63,430 bases of DNA from an uncultured Bacilli bacterium (lineage in GTDB: Bacteria; Bacillota_I; Bacilli_A; RF39; UBA660): assembly GCA_934148995.1 (NCBI GenBank), contig CAKPDM010000008.1:1-63430 (forward strand), read 5' to 3'. How positions within the stretch are numbered: position 1 is the first letter of the stretch; each line of letters begins with the position of its first letter. The notes beneath the pieces are model-generated. The model searched no databases and had not been told where the DNA came from. It saw nothing but the letters and a program-made list of their open reading frames with translations. Below are positions 24,738 through 34,744 of the stretch, piece after piece. The position numbers were made by a program, and so were the translations under genes.

Positions 24738-26150
24738 CTATATTTTTTTGACAAATTGTTTTCCAGTCGTTTTATTATCAGTATTAAAATAATCTATAAT
24801 ATCAATAGCAGTATAAGAATCCAAGTTTCTCGTAATGTCAATCATCTTATCCCTTTTATTAGCTACATCTGATGTTAAAACTCGTGATGTCAGTACATTC
24901 CCAACCAAGTAGCTGTAACCTTTTAAAAACTCTTCTCCCTTGGACAAAAAAGCAGCTGTTTTTTCATCACAAGTCGTATCAGCGTTTCTTTCATAATCAA
25001 ATGGATTAATTTTTTCTACTAATACTAATAATCCCATCGCCTCTGTTATTCTTATATCCGATGAAAATGGGTTTTGCCTTATTTCTTCCATAATACTCTC
25101 TCTACTGATCGGGCCATTATTTTTATATTTATTAATTTCTGCTAACATTGGGAAAGTAGATTCATAGGCATAACAGTTAGTACTATTTCTAAAAATTATT
25201 GTATCCGTGATTACGTCTTTGTTATAACCAAGTGAAACCAAAAATTCTGCTGCTATATACTCATAGTATATTGGAGGAAATTCCATAACAGAAACTGGCG
25301 GATTATTATTTATACAAACAACACAATGCATAAATTCATGAACAAAATCAACAAATGTTCTAGTAGTAGCATTAGAAGTAATGGAGATCTTATCAGCATT
25401 AATATCATAGACAGCTTTATATTCTTCTTCATCATAAGTAAAATCAATAAGCTCATTTTCTTTTAAGTATAAATATTTTTCTTTCCATTCAGTCGGAGCA
25501 TTTATATAAACTAGAAAACTGTCAAATAGATTATCAGCTTCTGCACTTGATAATTTTTCTAAGTTAAGCATCCTATCTCCGTATTTTCTCAATATCTTCT
25601 GATAGTTATCACTATCTTCTTTGATACTTTTTAAAAAATATGCAAAATTATTATAGAAAGCAGCATCGTTCTGTTTCAAACCGGTTGCATATGTATCTAA
25701 TAAAAGATTATAAGAATCATACCTAGCTTTTTCTTTTAGCCAAGAAAACAATTCTTCCATATTTTCTTTATTATCTAAATCTTTTACTATTTCAGGGACA
25801 TTAAAATTACGGTACTTTGTACTTAATAAAAAATTTACTAAATCAGACGAAAAAGTGTTTTCCTTTTCAAAAATTGTGTCAGCATATTTCAAAACATCAT
25901 TAATTAACTTATCTAAATAAATCATCTGAAAAAATTTTTCATTATTAACAATACTAGAAATATCAGACTTTTTAATTACTTTTTCAATCACAAGACCAAC
26001 TAAAGAATAAAAATTTTCAACAGTAATTGTTTCATCAACGATTTCATTCATTTCATTAGCCAAGAAATTATTATTATCAAGAAACTCCTTACATTTTTTC
26101 GCTTCTTCAGTCTGATAGTCCTCATATTTTATTTCGATTGTATTCTTCAT
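24738..26150 (-). CDS. Putative zinc metallopeptidase (HExxH)
   Basis: 470 residues, no signal peptide. HEFMH at 271-275 is a zinc-binding HExxH motif and Glu297 in IYYEYIAAEF is a likely third ligand, which recalls the M3-type gluzincin arrangement. The rest matches no family I can name. It is the last gene of a same-strand run with an unknown protein, an acetyltransferase and an ABC exporter, but the 148-base gap upstream could hold its own promoter. Confidence 0.7.
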   Translation of the reverse strand: MKNTIEIKYEDYQTEEAKKCKEFLDNNNFLANEMNEIVDETITVENFYSLVGLVIEKVIKKSDISSIVNNEKFFQMIYLDKLINDVLKYADTIFEKENTFSSDLVNFLLSTKYRNFNVPEIVKDLDNKENMEELFSWLKEKARYDSYNLLLDTYATGLKQNDAAFYNNFAYFLKSIKEDSDNYQKILRKYGDRMLNLEKLSSAEADNLFDSFLVYINAPTEWKEKYLYLKENELIDFTYDEEEYKAVYDINADKISITSNATTRTFVDFVHEFMHCVVCINNNPPVSVMEFPPIYYEYIAAEFLVSLGYNKDVITDTIIFRNSTNCYAYESTFPMLAEINKYKNNGPISRESIMEEIRQNPFSSDIRITEAMGLLVLVEKINPFDYERNADTTCDEKTAAFLSKGEEFLKGYSYLVGNVLTSRVLTSDVANKRDKMIDITRNLDSYTAIDIIDYFNTDNKTTGKQFVKKI

Positions 26151-26298
26151 TAAACTTCACTTCTATTCATAATTTACGAGCATAAATAGCTCTATGAGTC
26201 ATTATTATATAGTAAAAGCAATTATTTTTACAACACATTTTTTAAAAGAAAATCACAACAAAACAATAGATAGAATACAAAATTCTAAGTACTGCCTT

Positions 26299-27273
26299 TT
26301 AATTAGATTTCTTTATTTGTAAATATAATCTTTTTTCTTCCGCCAAATTCTCCTTAGTCATTTTTGATGTACCATCCATAATAGCATCATCATAGTTCCT
26401 ACTAAGATTTTTTAAACGGCTTAAACGAAGACTAATATCAGTCAAAGCTAATAAATACTCATCTTTATCAGTAAGATCGTTAAGAGATTCTATTTGTTGT
26501 TTAGTATCAATATACTGCATTTTCAAATCAGATATAGTAGTGCTTAAAATTACTGATTTTCTAACACGAGCACTGTTTTCTTTTTGATAGCTATTAGCAG
26601 CAGCAAATCTAGCAGTAATATCATCTATGGTTAGAGATGATGGTAAAGTTGTAGAATCAAGTTCTATATTATTAATATATATATCTTTTTTTTCAAATTC
26701 TGGAAGAATTTCAATCTTATAATCAGAACCAGTTGTTCTATATTTAACATATTCTTCACGATAAGTTGGCATAAATTCCATATTAGCAAAATACTCTATC
26801 ATAAAGTTTTTGTTAGCAGTTACACAAGCTTCATATGATTTTCCAGTGAAATTCAATCTATCATCATATATCAAATTGTTAATTCCTAATCTTGACATTT
26901 GGTAAAGCATCAATGAAATATCATTTACTTTTGCTTTATTATCAATCATATAATCATAAAAATCATCTAAACAATTTGTTTTGTTTCCTGCCTCATCTTT
27001 TGTACAAGCTTCTTCGGCAAAAGAAACAATATCAGAATAAGCATTTATCTCATCTATTACTGCTTTATTTTCTCGATAGAACTTCTTTGCTTTAAAAGCC
27101 AAGAAAACGACATTTGCCTTCGAAACCAAACTAAGATCACTAAGACCAGCTTTGCCATTATAAGCCACATATTCTTCTATCTTTTCTTTAAAATCATCAT
27201 ACTCTTCAAAAATACGAGTTAAAGCAATTAAATTACTAACTTTTGACTTCTTTGTTTCTTCTATTTTATTCAT
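26299..27273 (-). CDS. Unknown 324-residue protein
   Basis: Soluble and helical, no recognised domain. It has a Cys pair in EACTKDE and NKTNCLDD (about 90-105) and another Cys near 150. AGAGGTGA precedes the ATG. It lies between the acetyltransferase and the HExxH peptidase, all on the minus strand. Confidence 0.65.
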   Translation of the reverse strand: MNKIEETKKSKVSNLIALTRIFEEYDDFKEKIEEYVAYNGKAGLSDLSLVSKANVVFLAFKAKKFYRENKAVIDEINAYSDIVSFAEEACTKDEAGNKTNCLDDFYDYMIDNKAKVNDISLMLYQMSRLGINNLIYDDRLNFTGKSYEACVTANKNFMIEYFANMEFMPTYREEYVKYRTTGSDYKIEILPEFEKKDIYINNIELDSTTLPSSLTIDDITARFAAANSYQKENSARVRKSVILSTTISDLKMQYIDTKQQIESLNDLTDKDEYLLALTDISLRLSRLKNLSRNYDDAIMDGTSKMTKENLAEEKRLYLQIKKSN

Positions 27274-27322
27274 AAATTGTCACCTCTAAAATCTAGTCGT
27301 GTTACTATGATAACACTTTTTA

Positions 27323-28126
27323 TTATCTTTTCATAGTATTTTTTTTATTAAGATGACGTGCTGAAGAAAAACTATACATTAGGCCAGTTTCTTCAAATCC
27401 AACCTTTTTATAAGCATTATTAGATGAAGTGTATGAATAATCAGTATTTAAAACAGGAGTAAGTCCTTGTCCTAAAATCAATTTAGAAACATTGTAAATC
27501 AAATATGGCATGTAACCTTTGCCGCGTTCTGAAGGAGCAGTATAAGCATGAGATATTTCTGCTGTTTTATCAACCACATCATAACCTAAGAAAGATACTA
27601 TTTTTGAAGAATTTTTTAAAACATAAAAATTACCTGATGCAATCCAAGACTCATCAAATCGTAAACATAATTCTAAGGAAACATCATTATAACCAAAGTG
27701 TTCACAATTTTCTTTCCAATAAATAGCAATTGTGTCTTTATCTTCTAAAGTAGCCCTACTTATAACAGCATCACATTTTTTAGGTTCGATTGGTTTATTA
27801 CAAATATAATTATCATAAACAAACGGCTCGTTAAGAGGAAATGAAGTATCATATTTTAGGTAATCATACACCTCTGGAGTACAAACGAAACTATAGTCAT
27901 TAATTTCTGTAATATCAGTTAAATGATTAAACATTTCCTGATATTTTTCAGGTTTAATATTATCATCAGTCCAAATCCATATTTCCTTGTTTGGTTTACC
28001 GATCACTATTGCATAACTAGACCCATCCGATAGAATTTCATGTTCACTATAATCTAAGTTATGACTAACTAAACTAAATTTATATTTATCTTTAATAAAG
28101 TTTTCATTGTTAAAAATCTCACTCAT
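27323..28126 (-). CDS. GNAT family N-acetyltransferase
   Basis: 267 residues. The C-terminal half is a GNAT domain with the acetyl-CoA motif R-G-K-G-Y (SERGKGYM near 200) and the closing NNAYKKVGFEETG. The N-terminal half is divergent. It starts 12 bases after the ABC transporter stop with GAGG between, so it is co-transcribed with it. Substrate unknown. Confidence 0.85.
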   Translation of the reverse strand: MSEIFNNENFIKDKYKFSLVSHNLDYSEHEILSDGSSYAIVIGKPNKEIWIWTDDNIKPEKYQEMFNHLTDITEINDYSFVCTPEVYDYLKYDTSFPLNEPFVYDNYICNKPIEPKKCDAVISRATLEDKDTIAIYWKENCEHFGYNDVSLELCLRFDESWIASGNFYVLKNSSKIVSFLGYDVVDKTAEISHAYTAPSERGKGYMPYLIYNVSKLILGQGLTPVLNTDYSYTSSNNAYKKVGFEETGLMYSFSSARHLNKKNTMKR

Positions 28127-28138
28127 TTTTTTAAAACC

Positions 28139-29875
28139 TCAGTCATTATTTTTTAATTCATATTCATATAATTCTTTATATTTTTTACTCCTTGAAAGTA
28201 ACTGTTCATGTGTGCCACTAGCAGCTATTTTACCACCATTCATAAAGAAAATTTTATTACAATTCATAATTGTTGACAATCTATGTGCAATAATTACGAT
28301 CGTATAATCACCTTTCATATTACTTATGGCACTTTGAATATTATTTTGTGTTTCATTATCAAGCGCACTTGTGGCTTCATCAAATAAAATTATCTTTGTT
28401 TTTTGTACTAATGCTCTTGCAATAGCGAGTCTTTGCCTTTGTCCACCCGAAAGATTTACTCCACCTTCGCCAAGTACTGTATCATACTTGTCAGGAAGAC
28501 TTTCAATAAACTCTGTTAAGCAAGCAAGATCACAAGCTTCTATAATCTCTTCATCAGTTATATCCGCTTTAACAAGTCTCAAATTTTCCTTTATACTCAA
28601 ATTAAAAATATATGGATTTTGATTTATTATAGTAATATTTCCTCTAATTGATTCTTCATCTAATTCTTGTATATTTTCATTATCAATAGTTATAATTCCA
28701 CTTTGATAGTTATATAACTTACAAAGTAAGTTAAAAATTGTTGTTTTTCCTTCTCCACTTTTTCCAACGATGCCGTAAGTTTTATTCGCTTTTATTAATA
28801 AATTAAGTTCATCTAGCACTTTCTTTTTACCATCATAAGAAAAACATACATCTTTAAATTCAAAATTTCCAATCACATTATCTAAATGTTTAGTACCAAA
28901 TTGTTCTTTCTTTAATTTTTTACCATCTATAATCTCAAATACTCTGGCTGATGAGATATTAAAGCTCTTTTCCTCTTCTAATAATGATGATACAGAACTC
29001 ATTAAGTTTGTCAAAACGGTGGAACGATAACTAAATAAGGCAAAAGCCACGGCAACAGAAATAATATTACCTTTTATTAGTAGAACCAACAGCATAACTG
29101 TTAGAAACTCAAATATATCTTTTACTACATCTATAAATAGATTATAGCTCATATCAATATTGCGCATAGCAAAGTTTAATTCACTTTGTTCTCTTATGTT
29201 GGAGTCTAATTTTTTCATAAAACTATCTTTAGCAAATAACATCTTTATGTCACGAGCACCTCGAACTAGTTCTCCAGTTAATCCTGCTACTTTGTCAGAT
29301 TGTTCTCTAAATTCTTTGTCTTTCTCGCCAACTTTTTCGTTTTTAACATAATATAAAATTGTCAAAATGATAGAAGCTACTAAATAGTAAATAAACATAT
29401 GCACATTAATTAACAAGATAGCAACGAATGAGCCAATATTAGAAACGAATCCAGTAAGTTTTCCCATTCCAGTTGTAAACATTCCAGCCATATTGTCAGT
29501 ATCATTAGTTAAACGTTGAATAAATTTACCACTAGAATTAGCATCTAATGTGGCCTGATCTAGTTTTAAAACTTCTCTACCAAGTGCCATCTGCATATTC
29601 CTTACTGTTCCTCTGCGGAAAATCTGAGTGTTTTTTCTAATTATTAAGGTTTTTATTTCATTAAGAATACTGATAATTAAAATTACTAGTGACATTAATA
29701 TTGCTTGAGAAAATACAGAATCTGTAAAATTAACAATCATCTTTGCCGATAGTAAGGGCATAACGACATTGAAAGCTATGCCAAATAAGCAACATATCAC
29801 TTGGATTAATAAAGAATATTTGTATTCTTTTCCATAGTGATATACTCTTTTTAAATTCAAAATTGTTTCCTTCAT
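28139..29875 (-). CDS. ABC exporter, fused membrane and ATPase domains
   Basis: 578 residues. Six membrane helices in the first 300 residues (ABC type-1 exporter fold), then the ATPase: Walker A GKSGEGKTT (near 366), signature LSGGQRQ (near 470), Walker B IILFDEATSALD (near 490) and the H loop AHRLS. It is a half-transporter that would work as a dimer. No peptidase C39 domain. It leads the run with the acetyltransferase. The exported substrate cannot be inferred. Confidence 0.92.
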   Translation of the reverse strand: MKETILNLKRVYHYGKEYKYSLLIQVICCLFGIAFNVVMPLLSAKMIVNFTDSVFSQAILMSLVILIISILNEIKTLIIRKNTQIFRRGTVRNMQMALGREVLKLDQATLDANSSGKFIQRLTNDTDNMAGMFTTGMGKLTGFVSNIGSFVAILLINVHMFIYYLVASIILTILYYVKNEKVGEKDKEFREQSDKVAGLTGELVRGARDIKMLFAKDSFMKKLDSNIREQSELNFAMRNIDMSYNLFIDVVKDIFEFLTVMLLVLLIKGNIISVAVAFALFSYRSTVLTNLMSSVSSLLEEEKSFNISSARVFEIIDGKKLKKEQFGTKHLDNVIGNFEFKDVCFSYDGKKKVLDELNLLIKANKTYGIVGKSGEGKTTIFNLLCKLYNYQSGIITIDNENIQELDEESIRGNITIINQNPYIFNLSIKENLRLVKADITDEEIIEACDLACLTEFIESLPDKYDTVLGEGGVNLSGGQRQRLAIARALVQKTKIILFDEATSALDNETQNNIQSAISNMKGDYTIVIIAHRLSTIMNCNKIFFMNGGKIAASGTHEQLLSRSKKYKELYEYELKNND

Positions 29876-30034
29876 ATAAAACCTCTTTCAAATAATTGAT
29901 ATAGTATAAGTTTAACATAGATTGATTACAATAGTTAAAAATATTTCTTGGTCAAATAAAAAGACCTAGCTATACTAGATCCAATCAGAAGTGTTTTTAT
30001 ATTTCAGTTTATTAGCAGATTTACTAATATTATC

Positions 30035-30946
30035 TTATCTAACTCTTCTTGGCGCAGCAACTGTATTTTCTTCGTTTACTCGTTCTATATTACCAAAAGA
30101 CATTGCTTCTTGTAATGCTTCCCTTATCAATTCCTCTTTATTATCTTTTCGTTTAGGCGTATGCAATATTTCTAAATCGCCATTAAAGATAGTAGCATTT
30201 GGAAATAGGTTTGCGACTGTCTCTATATATTCTTTAGCATAGTTTTCACTTTTAGTACAGATACCATTTACTAATTCTGATGGTATTCCCCCAGGAATTG
30301 CAGACCAATCACAATATGGTATATTCCCGTTTACATGAAAGTTTGTACCTGCCGGTGAAAATGGTTCAATTATTTGATCAAACAATTCTATTTCTTCTTT
30401 TGAATATATTTCTGGTATTTTTTCTAGACTTAGTTGTTTAACTTTTTCATATTCAAAATAATCTAAATGCAATAACTGCTCGAAGACTGGATTTGCACTA
30501 TCAAAAAATAATACAACTCTAGGGCTACCAAATTTCTGTTTTAAATCTCTAAAATTACTATTTTTAGCATTTTGTTGATTTATAGGATCATCTGGAATAT
30601 TTTCTTGATGAATTCTATCAACAAAAGCACAAAAAGTACCTTCCCTTTCACTCTCTATCTTTCCAAACCATTCACTTGCTAAAATTCCATATTGAGCTAT
30701 TCCTTGTAATGATTCTAGTGAACTAGAACACCTGTGATTAATCATACCAGGCAATATTTCTACTTTTCCGTCTCTTTGTGGAAATGGTTTTATGTCAATT
30801 TTTTTACTTTCCTCTCGAACTTTTAAATATAATTGCTCAAGTCTTTTAACATCATCTTGTCGCCTTTTATCATCAAAAAAAGGATACTCTGATAATGGTC
30901 TATACTCTACTTCCACTTCTGCTATATTTCCACCTCTTAATTTCAT
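30035..30946 (-). CDS. Unknown 303-residue protein
   Basis: Soluble, not firmly recognised. It has an N-terminal charged helix, then NHRCSSSLESLQGIAQYG followed by ILASEWFG, a layout (His, then S-x-x-x-L-x-x-I-x-x-x-G-I) that recalls the NAD-binding start of some ADP-ribosyltransferase-like domains; this is weak. It ends in AAPRRVR. GAGGGGA precedes the ATG. It stands alone between the ABC exporter and tRNA-Arg. Confidence 0.65.
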   Translation of the reverse strand: MKLRGGNIAEVEVEYRPLSEYPFFDDKRRQDDVKRLEQLYLKVREESKKIDIKPFPQRDGKVEILPGMINHRCSSSLESLQGIAQYGILASEWFGKIESEREGTFCAFVDRIHQENIPDDPINQQNAKNSNFRDLKQKFGSPRVVLFFDSANPVFEQLLHLDYFEYEKVKQLSLEKIPEIYSKEEIELFDQIIEPFSPAGTNFHVNGNIPYCDWSAIPGGIPSELVNGICTKSENYAKEYIETVANLFPNATIFNGDLEILHTPKRKDNKEELIREALQEAMSFGNIERVNEENTVAAPRRVR

Positions 30947-31221
30947 CTATACATTCCCCTCTTTCAATAATGGACAATGGTTAACCATTTTTTTATAACT
31001 AAAGCTCTTATTCAAAGCCTTATCACAAAAGCGACATCTCAATTCGCTACACCTTAATCACTTCTAATATTACTTTATATAACTTCATTTATCAATAAAA
31101 AGTTGGTGATTATAAAAGCCAAATAAGAAGAAAAATAAAAACAGCCTTACATTTTCACGTTTTAAGAAAAGCAAGACTAAAAGTTTCTAGAAAATATAAG
31201 CACTAGAATTTTGATATATTA
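30947..31221. other. Gap without genes
   Basis: AT-rich DNA between the 303-residue protein and the tRNA-Arg terminator. It should hold the promoter of the minus-strand gene; I see no ORF, repeat or clear structured RNA in it. Confidence 0.5.
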
Positions 31222-31243
31222 AAACCCTTATAAAATAAGGGTA
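31222..31243 (-). terminator. Terminator of tRNA-Arg
   Basis: Minus strand ACCCTTAT / ATAAGGGT stem with a three-base loop, then TTTT. It lies 11 bases past the tRNA. Confidence 0.7.
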
Positions 31244-31253
31244 ATAGCTTTTC

Positions 31254-31330
31254 TGGTGTCCCCGATTGGAATCGAACCAACGGCCTATTGCTTAGGAGGC
31301 AATCGCTCTATCCTACTGAGCTACGAGGAC
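31254..31330 (-). tRNA. tRNA-Arg (CCU)
   Basis: 77 nt with encoded CCA. Acceptor GTCCTCG pairs with CGGGGAC (one G-T pair), the D arm is GCTC / GAGC, the anticodon stem ATTGC / GCAAT encloses CTCCTAA with anticodon CCT, and the T arm is TTGG-TTCGATT-CCAA. Confidence 0.95.
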
Positions 31331-31338
31331 ATAATTAC

Positions 31339-31366
31339 ATTTTAGCACACATTTACTAAAATGTAA
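31339..31366 (-). promoter_or_regulatory. Promoter of tRNA-Arg within an inverted repeat
   Basis: Minus strand TTACAT, 16-base spacer, TAAAAT. Both boxes lie in an 11-bp perfect inverted repeat (TTACATTTTAG, 31,335-31,345, with CTAAAATGTAA, 31,356-31,366), which may also serve as the tdk terminator. Confidence 0.5.
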
Positions 31367-31374
31367 CATTTTAT

Positions 31375-31980
31375 TTACTTTCTTTTCTTAACATACACTT
31401 TATTATAATAACAAGGGCCACATAATGGTGCGTATTCTATCTTTTTATTAGCACCATCTATTTCTACTTCATTACCTTCTCTAGTGAAGACACCATCAAC
31501 TTTTCTGGCATTAAACTTTGCTTTTTCACCACACCCACAAGCACACATAGAATTAGTTTCTAACTCAACAATATCATCTGCTAAGGCCATTAGTTTAGCA
31601 CTACCTTCAAATAGTTCACCGCGAAAGTTAGTTCTAAGTCCATAACAAGAGATAGGAATGTTCATTCTTTTATTAATTTTCCAGATATCTTCTATTTGTT
31701 CGGCATTTAAAAATTGCACTTCATCAACAATAATATGATTGCAACTAAAAAGATCATCTAGTCTTTCAGTTACTAAAAGCTTTTCATCATTTTTAAGTAA
31801 GATATCAACTTTTCTTGTTTCACCTTTTCTATTTACTATAAACTCTGCTCCTTTAGTATCAATCATCGGCTTGATAAGTAAAACTGATTGACCTATCTCT
31901 TCTAAATCATGGATTTTTTGAAAGATTCTAGTCGTTTTTCCACCTTTCATTGCACTATAATAAAATGATAACTTTTCCAT
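31375..31980 (-). CDS. tdk: Thymidine kinase
   Basis: 201 residues. P-loop MKGGKTT (11-17), Walker B-like IIVDEVQFL (near 85), and the zinc site C-x-C (CACGC) with C-x2-C (CGPC) near the end. It phosphorylates thymidine to dTMP in the salvage pathway. GGGGAGAG precedes the ATG. It lies 15 bases behind the DnaB-type helicase loader and is probably co-transcribed with it. Confidence 0.95.
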   Translation of the reverse strand: MEKLSFYYSAMKGGKTTRIFQKIHDLEEIGQSVLLIKPMIDTKGAEFIVNRKGETRKVDILLKNDEKLLVTERLDDLFSCNHIIVDEVQFLNAEQIEDIWKINKRMNIPISCYGLRTNFRGELFEGSAKLMALADDIVELETNSMCACGCGEKAKFNARKVDGVFTREGNEVEIDGANKKIEYAPLCGPCYYNKVYVKKRK

Positions 31981-31995
31981 TCTTCTCTCCCCTTT

Positions 31996-33312
31996 TTAAA
32001 TAGATGATAATAACTCATCCATCTCTTCTTGCTCCTTACTATCCAAAGAACTAGTCTGTAAATCTTCATTAAACCAGTCTGGTAAAATCTCTTTTTGCTT
32101 ATTATTAGTTAGAAGTTGTTTACTATTCTTACTAGTATTAGTAGATATAGCTATTTTCTTCATCTTCTTATATTCTTTTTCAGTAAGACGCATTGCTTCT
32201 TCGACAGTTTCAATATTAAGTCGTTTCCACTGAGCCGCAATGGTCTCTAAATAACTTCTATTTAATTTTTGATTATTAAGCTTCAAAGCATAAGAGATTA
32301 AGACATTAACTACTCCAGATGACAATTTAAGTTCAAGCATTAAATCTTCTATTAGCTTCAAATCACGTTTTGTCGGTTCCGCTCCTTTTTGTTTACTCTT
32401 CAAATAATCATAAGGTGAAGTATTTTCAAAAGTATAAGCCATCTTTGCCCAGTTAGAATTATCTCCTTCTGGTTTTCTTAAGAATTCTGGTTGTTTCTGA
32501 TAAATTAAAGTTGGAAGACTTCCAGCATGTTCAAATTGATAATAATTACGACAACTCTTTCTTAATTGAGTCTTATCAATTAAACCTTTTTCATTTAAAG
32601 CTGACTGTACTAAAGAAGCCATATTAGTAGTATCAAAGTTATAAACCAGTGCTAAAGAATTGATTAGTTCTCTTATCTCTTCACTAAAACACTTATTAGA
32701 AACCATTGAACTAGGAATAGAACTTATTAATAAGTTGAAATCAATCACTTGCTTAGAAGTAATCTTCGCTTCTTCCCGTTTTTCAATCGTATCTAAAACT
32801 TCAAATGGTTTCAAATTACTACTTTTAAAGACCTCATCAAAAGATAAACTTACATCTTGATAATCTCTTAAACTAATTCTTGGTACTTGAAATAATTCTT
32901 GTCTTTTTAAATATTCTTTCTTACCAATGTTATTATATAAAACAATATTTAAGATTGGGTGATGAAAAAACTCATTAGCAGAGATTGGTGAATATAATAA
33001 ATATACATAATGATTAACATTTCCAGACTTTACATAAGTCTTAAGAAGACCAACTGCTTCTAGCTTTTCTCTAGCAATCATTATATCTTCTAGTTTTAAT
33101 TGCATCGTCGCCATCAAATGATGATGAGTTAAGTCTTCGCTCATCTGTTTTAAAGAATCTAAATCATCTATTAGAGTAAAATACAAACTAACTGCTGTAT
33201 AACCAATAATTGGTTGATAAAGCATCGTTAAAAGTCTACGGTCTTCACTATGAAGAACAGTTTTATTAATAACTAAATATTGATCAGCTGGTAAGATTGT
33301 TAAATTCTTCAT
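31996..33312 (-). CDS. dnaB: DnaB/DnaD-type replication initiation protein
   Basis: 438 residues from the ATG at 33312, with GGGAGG upstream. The N-terminal winged-helix region opens with LPADQYLVINKTVL and LTMLYQPIIGY, typical of the low-GC helicase-loader DnaB; the C-terminal DnaD-like domain carries GVVNVLISYALKLNN and AAQWKR. It helps load the replicative helicase on DNA at the membrane. In Bacillus dnaI follows it; here tdk does, so dnaI is elsewhere or replaced. Confidence 0.85.
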   Translation of the reverse strand: MKNLTILPADQYLVINKTVLHSEDRRLLTMLYQPIIGYTAVSLYFTLIDDLDSLKQMSEDLTHHHLMATMQLKLEDIMIAREKLEAVGLLKTYVKSGNVNHYVYLLYSPISANEFFHHPILNIVLYNNIGKKEYLKRQELFQVPRISLRDYQDVSLSFDEVFKSSNLKPFEVLDTIEKREEAKITSKQVIDFNLLISSIPSSMVSNKCFSEEIRELINSLALVYNFDTTNMASLVQSALNEKGLIDKTQLRKSCRNYYQFEHAGSLPTLIYQKQPEFLRKPEGDNSNWAKMAYTFENTSPYDYLKSKQKGAEPTKRDLKLIEDLMLELKLSSGVVNVLISYALKLNNQKLNRSYLETIAAQWKRLNIETVEEAMRLTEKEYKKMKKIAISTNTSKNSKQLLTNNKQKEILPDWFNEDLQTSSLDSKEQEEMDELLSSI

Positions 33313-33342
33313 AGTTTTCCCTCCCACAATAGATTATAAATC

Positions 33343-33369
33343 AAAAAAAGTTCTTCAGCAAGAAGAACT
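33343..33369 (-). terminator. Terminator after the acidic membrane protein gene
   Basis: Minus strand AGTTCTTC / GAAGAACT stem, loop of five, then seven T. It separates the gene from dnaB. Confidence 0.8.
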
Positions 33370-33383
33370 ATTATTTTTTAATA

Positions 33384-34640
33384 TTAATCCAATTTTTTCT
33401 GTAACTCTTTTAGTTTTGATAAGAATTCATTTGTCTTTCTAATTTCAGCATCTAATTTTTCATAATTAGCAGTATTTTCTAATGATAATGAATTATTTCT
33501 AGATAAGTTTTCTTCTTCTATTCCAAAAATAGGACTTATCACAGGGCTTGGTGTATATGGCTTTTTAGATTTAGCAAATAACTCATCCATAGTTGGTACT
33601 TTTACTCTTTCCTCTGGTTTTTCAAAGATTGGTTCTTCTTTAATAGGAGCTTCCTCTACTTCTTTTGTAATTTCTAATAATTCAATTTCTTCTTCCTTAG
33701 TATTTTCCTGTTCTTTCATACTAACGATTTCTTTATCATTTTTCCATCTTTCTTCTAACTCTTGCAAAGTAATTGGTTCATTACCATCATCTTCGTGTTT
33801 TACAATTTCTTCTTGAGTAATAACTCTTCCTCTTTCAAGTAATTCTTCCAAACTAATAATAGCATTTTCTTCTTGGTCTTGTTCAAAGTTAGTTAGGGTA
33901 ATATTCTCTTTTGTATTTTCTAACATTTCATCAAGAACAGGTATTACTTCCTCATTAGTAACTTCCTTAACCGCTTTTGGTTCTACTATATCATTAATAG
34001 GTGTAATAACATTTTCTTCCTGTTCTTTTTTATCTTGAAGAATTAATTCTCTTTCAAGACGTTTTAACTCTTCTCTAGCTTCTTCTTGGGTATAAACTTC
34101 ATCTTTATATGTTATTAAATCAGGACTTGGTGTAACATCTAAAATCTCTACTTCTTCTAAAGAATCATTAAACTTGATTGTTTTTGTAATAGCTTGTTCT
34201 TCCTTCTTAGGTTCTATTACTTCCGTTACAACCGGTAAAGTTGCTACTGGTGACACAAAAGTTTCTTTAACTACTACTTTAGCTTCTTCTTTTTTAACTG
34301 GTTCTTCCTTTTTAATTTCTTCTTTCTTAATAGGAACAACTTTTTCTTTTACTTGTTTTTTCTCACGTTTAATAATCTTTGGCAAATCAACTTTTTCTTC
34401 CTTTATTCTAAAAACAGGTGGCAGTACTTCTCTTTGTTCTTTTTCTAAAAGTTTTACTTGTTCTGCTAATTTTGTCAATTCCTGAGTGTTGTTTTTTAAC
34501 TTTTTCTTTTCATTCTTCTTCTTTATAAAAGAGATAACCCATAAAATTATATATAGAAAAATAGCAATCATTAAAATGATAAAAATGATTAAGACTTCCT
34601 TCTTAGCTAAAAAATCAATTAATTCTTGCACTTTATTCAC
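33384..34640 (-). CDS. Single-pass membrane protein with long acidic tail
   Basis: Up to 418 residues. One membrane helix at about 16-38, followed by a basic stretch and about 350 residues rich in Glu, Lys, Pro and Val of low complexity; the last 30 residues form a coiled coil. The start is GTG at 34640 or, with a better AGGTGA spacing, GTG at 34631. No family recognised; it may be a structural or division-related membrane protein. Divergent from the spoVB-like gene. Confidence 0.7.
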   Translation of the reverse strand: MNKVQELIDFLAKKEVLIIFIILMIAIFLYIILWVISFIKKKNEKKKLKNNTQELTKLAEQVKLLEKEQREVLPPVFRIKEEKVDLPKIIKREKKQVKEKVVPIKKEEIKKEEPVKKEEAKVVVKETFVSPVATLPVVTEVIEPKKEEQAITKTIKFNDSLEEVEILDVTPSPDLITYKDEVYTQEEAREELKRLERELILQDKKEQEENVITPINDIVEPKAVKEVTNEEVIPVLDEMLENTKENITLTNFEQDQEENAIISLEELLERGRVITQEEIVKHEDDGNEPITLQELEERWKNDKEIVSMKEQENTKEEEIELLEITKEVEEAPIKEEPIFEKPEERVKVPTMDELFAKSKKPYTPSPVISPIFGIEEENLSRNNSLSLENTANYEKLDAEIRKTNEFLSKLKELQKKLD

Positions 34641-34744
34641 CTCTTACACTTCTTATATTAACTATATCATAAACCCTAAGCATAAGAAAAGGAATAATAT
34701 TTTTTTTAAAAAACTTTTACATCTTATTTACAAAGGAGAAAGTT

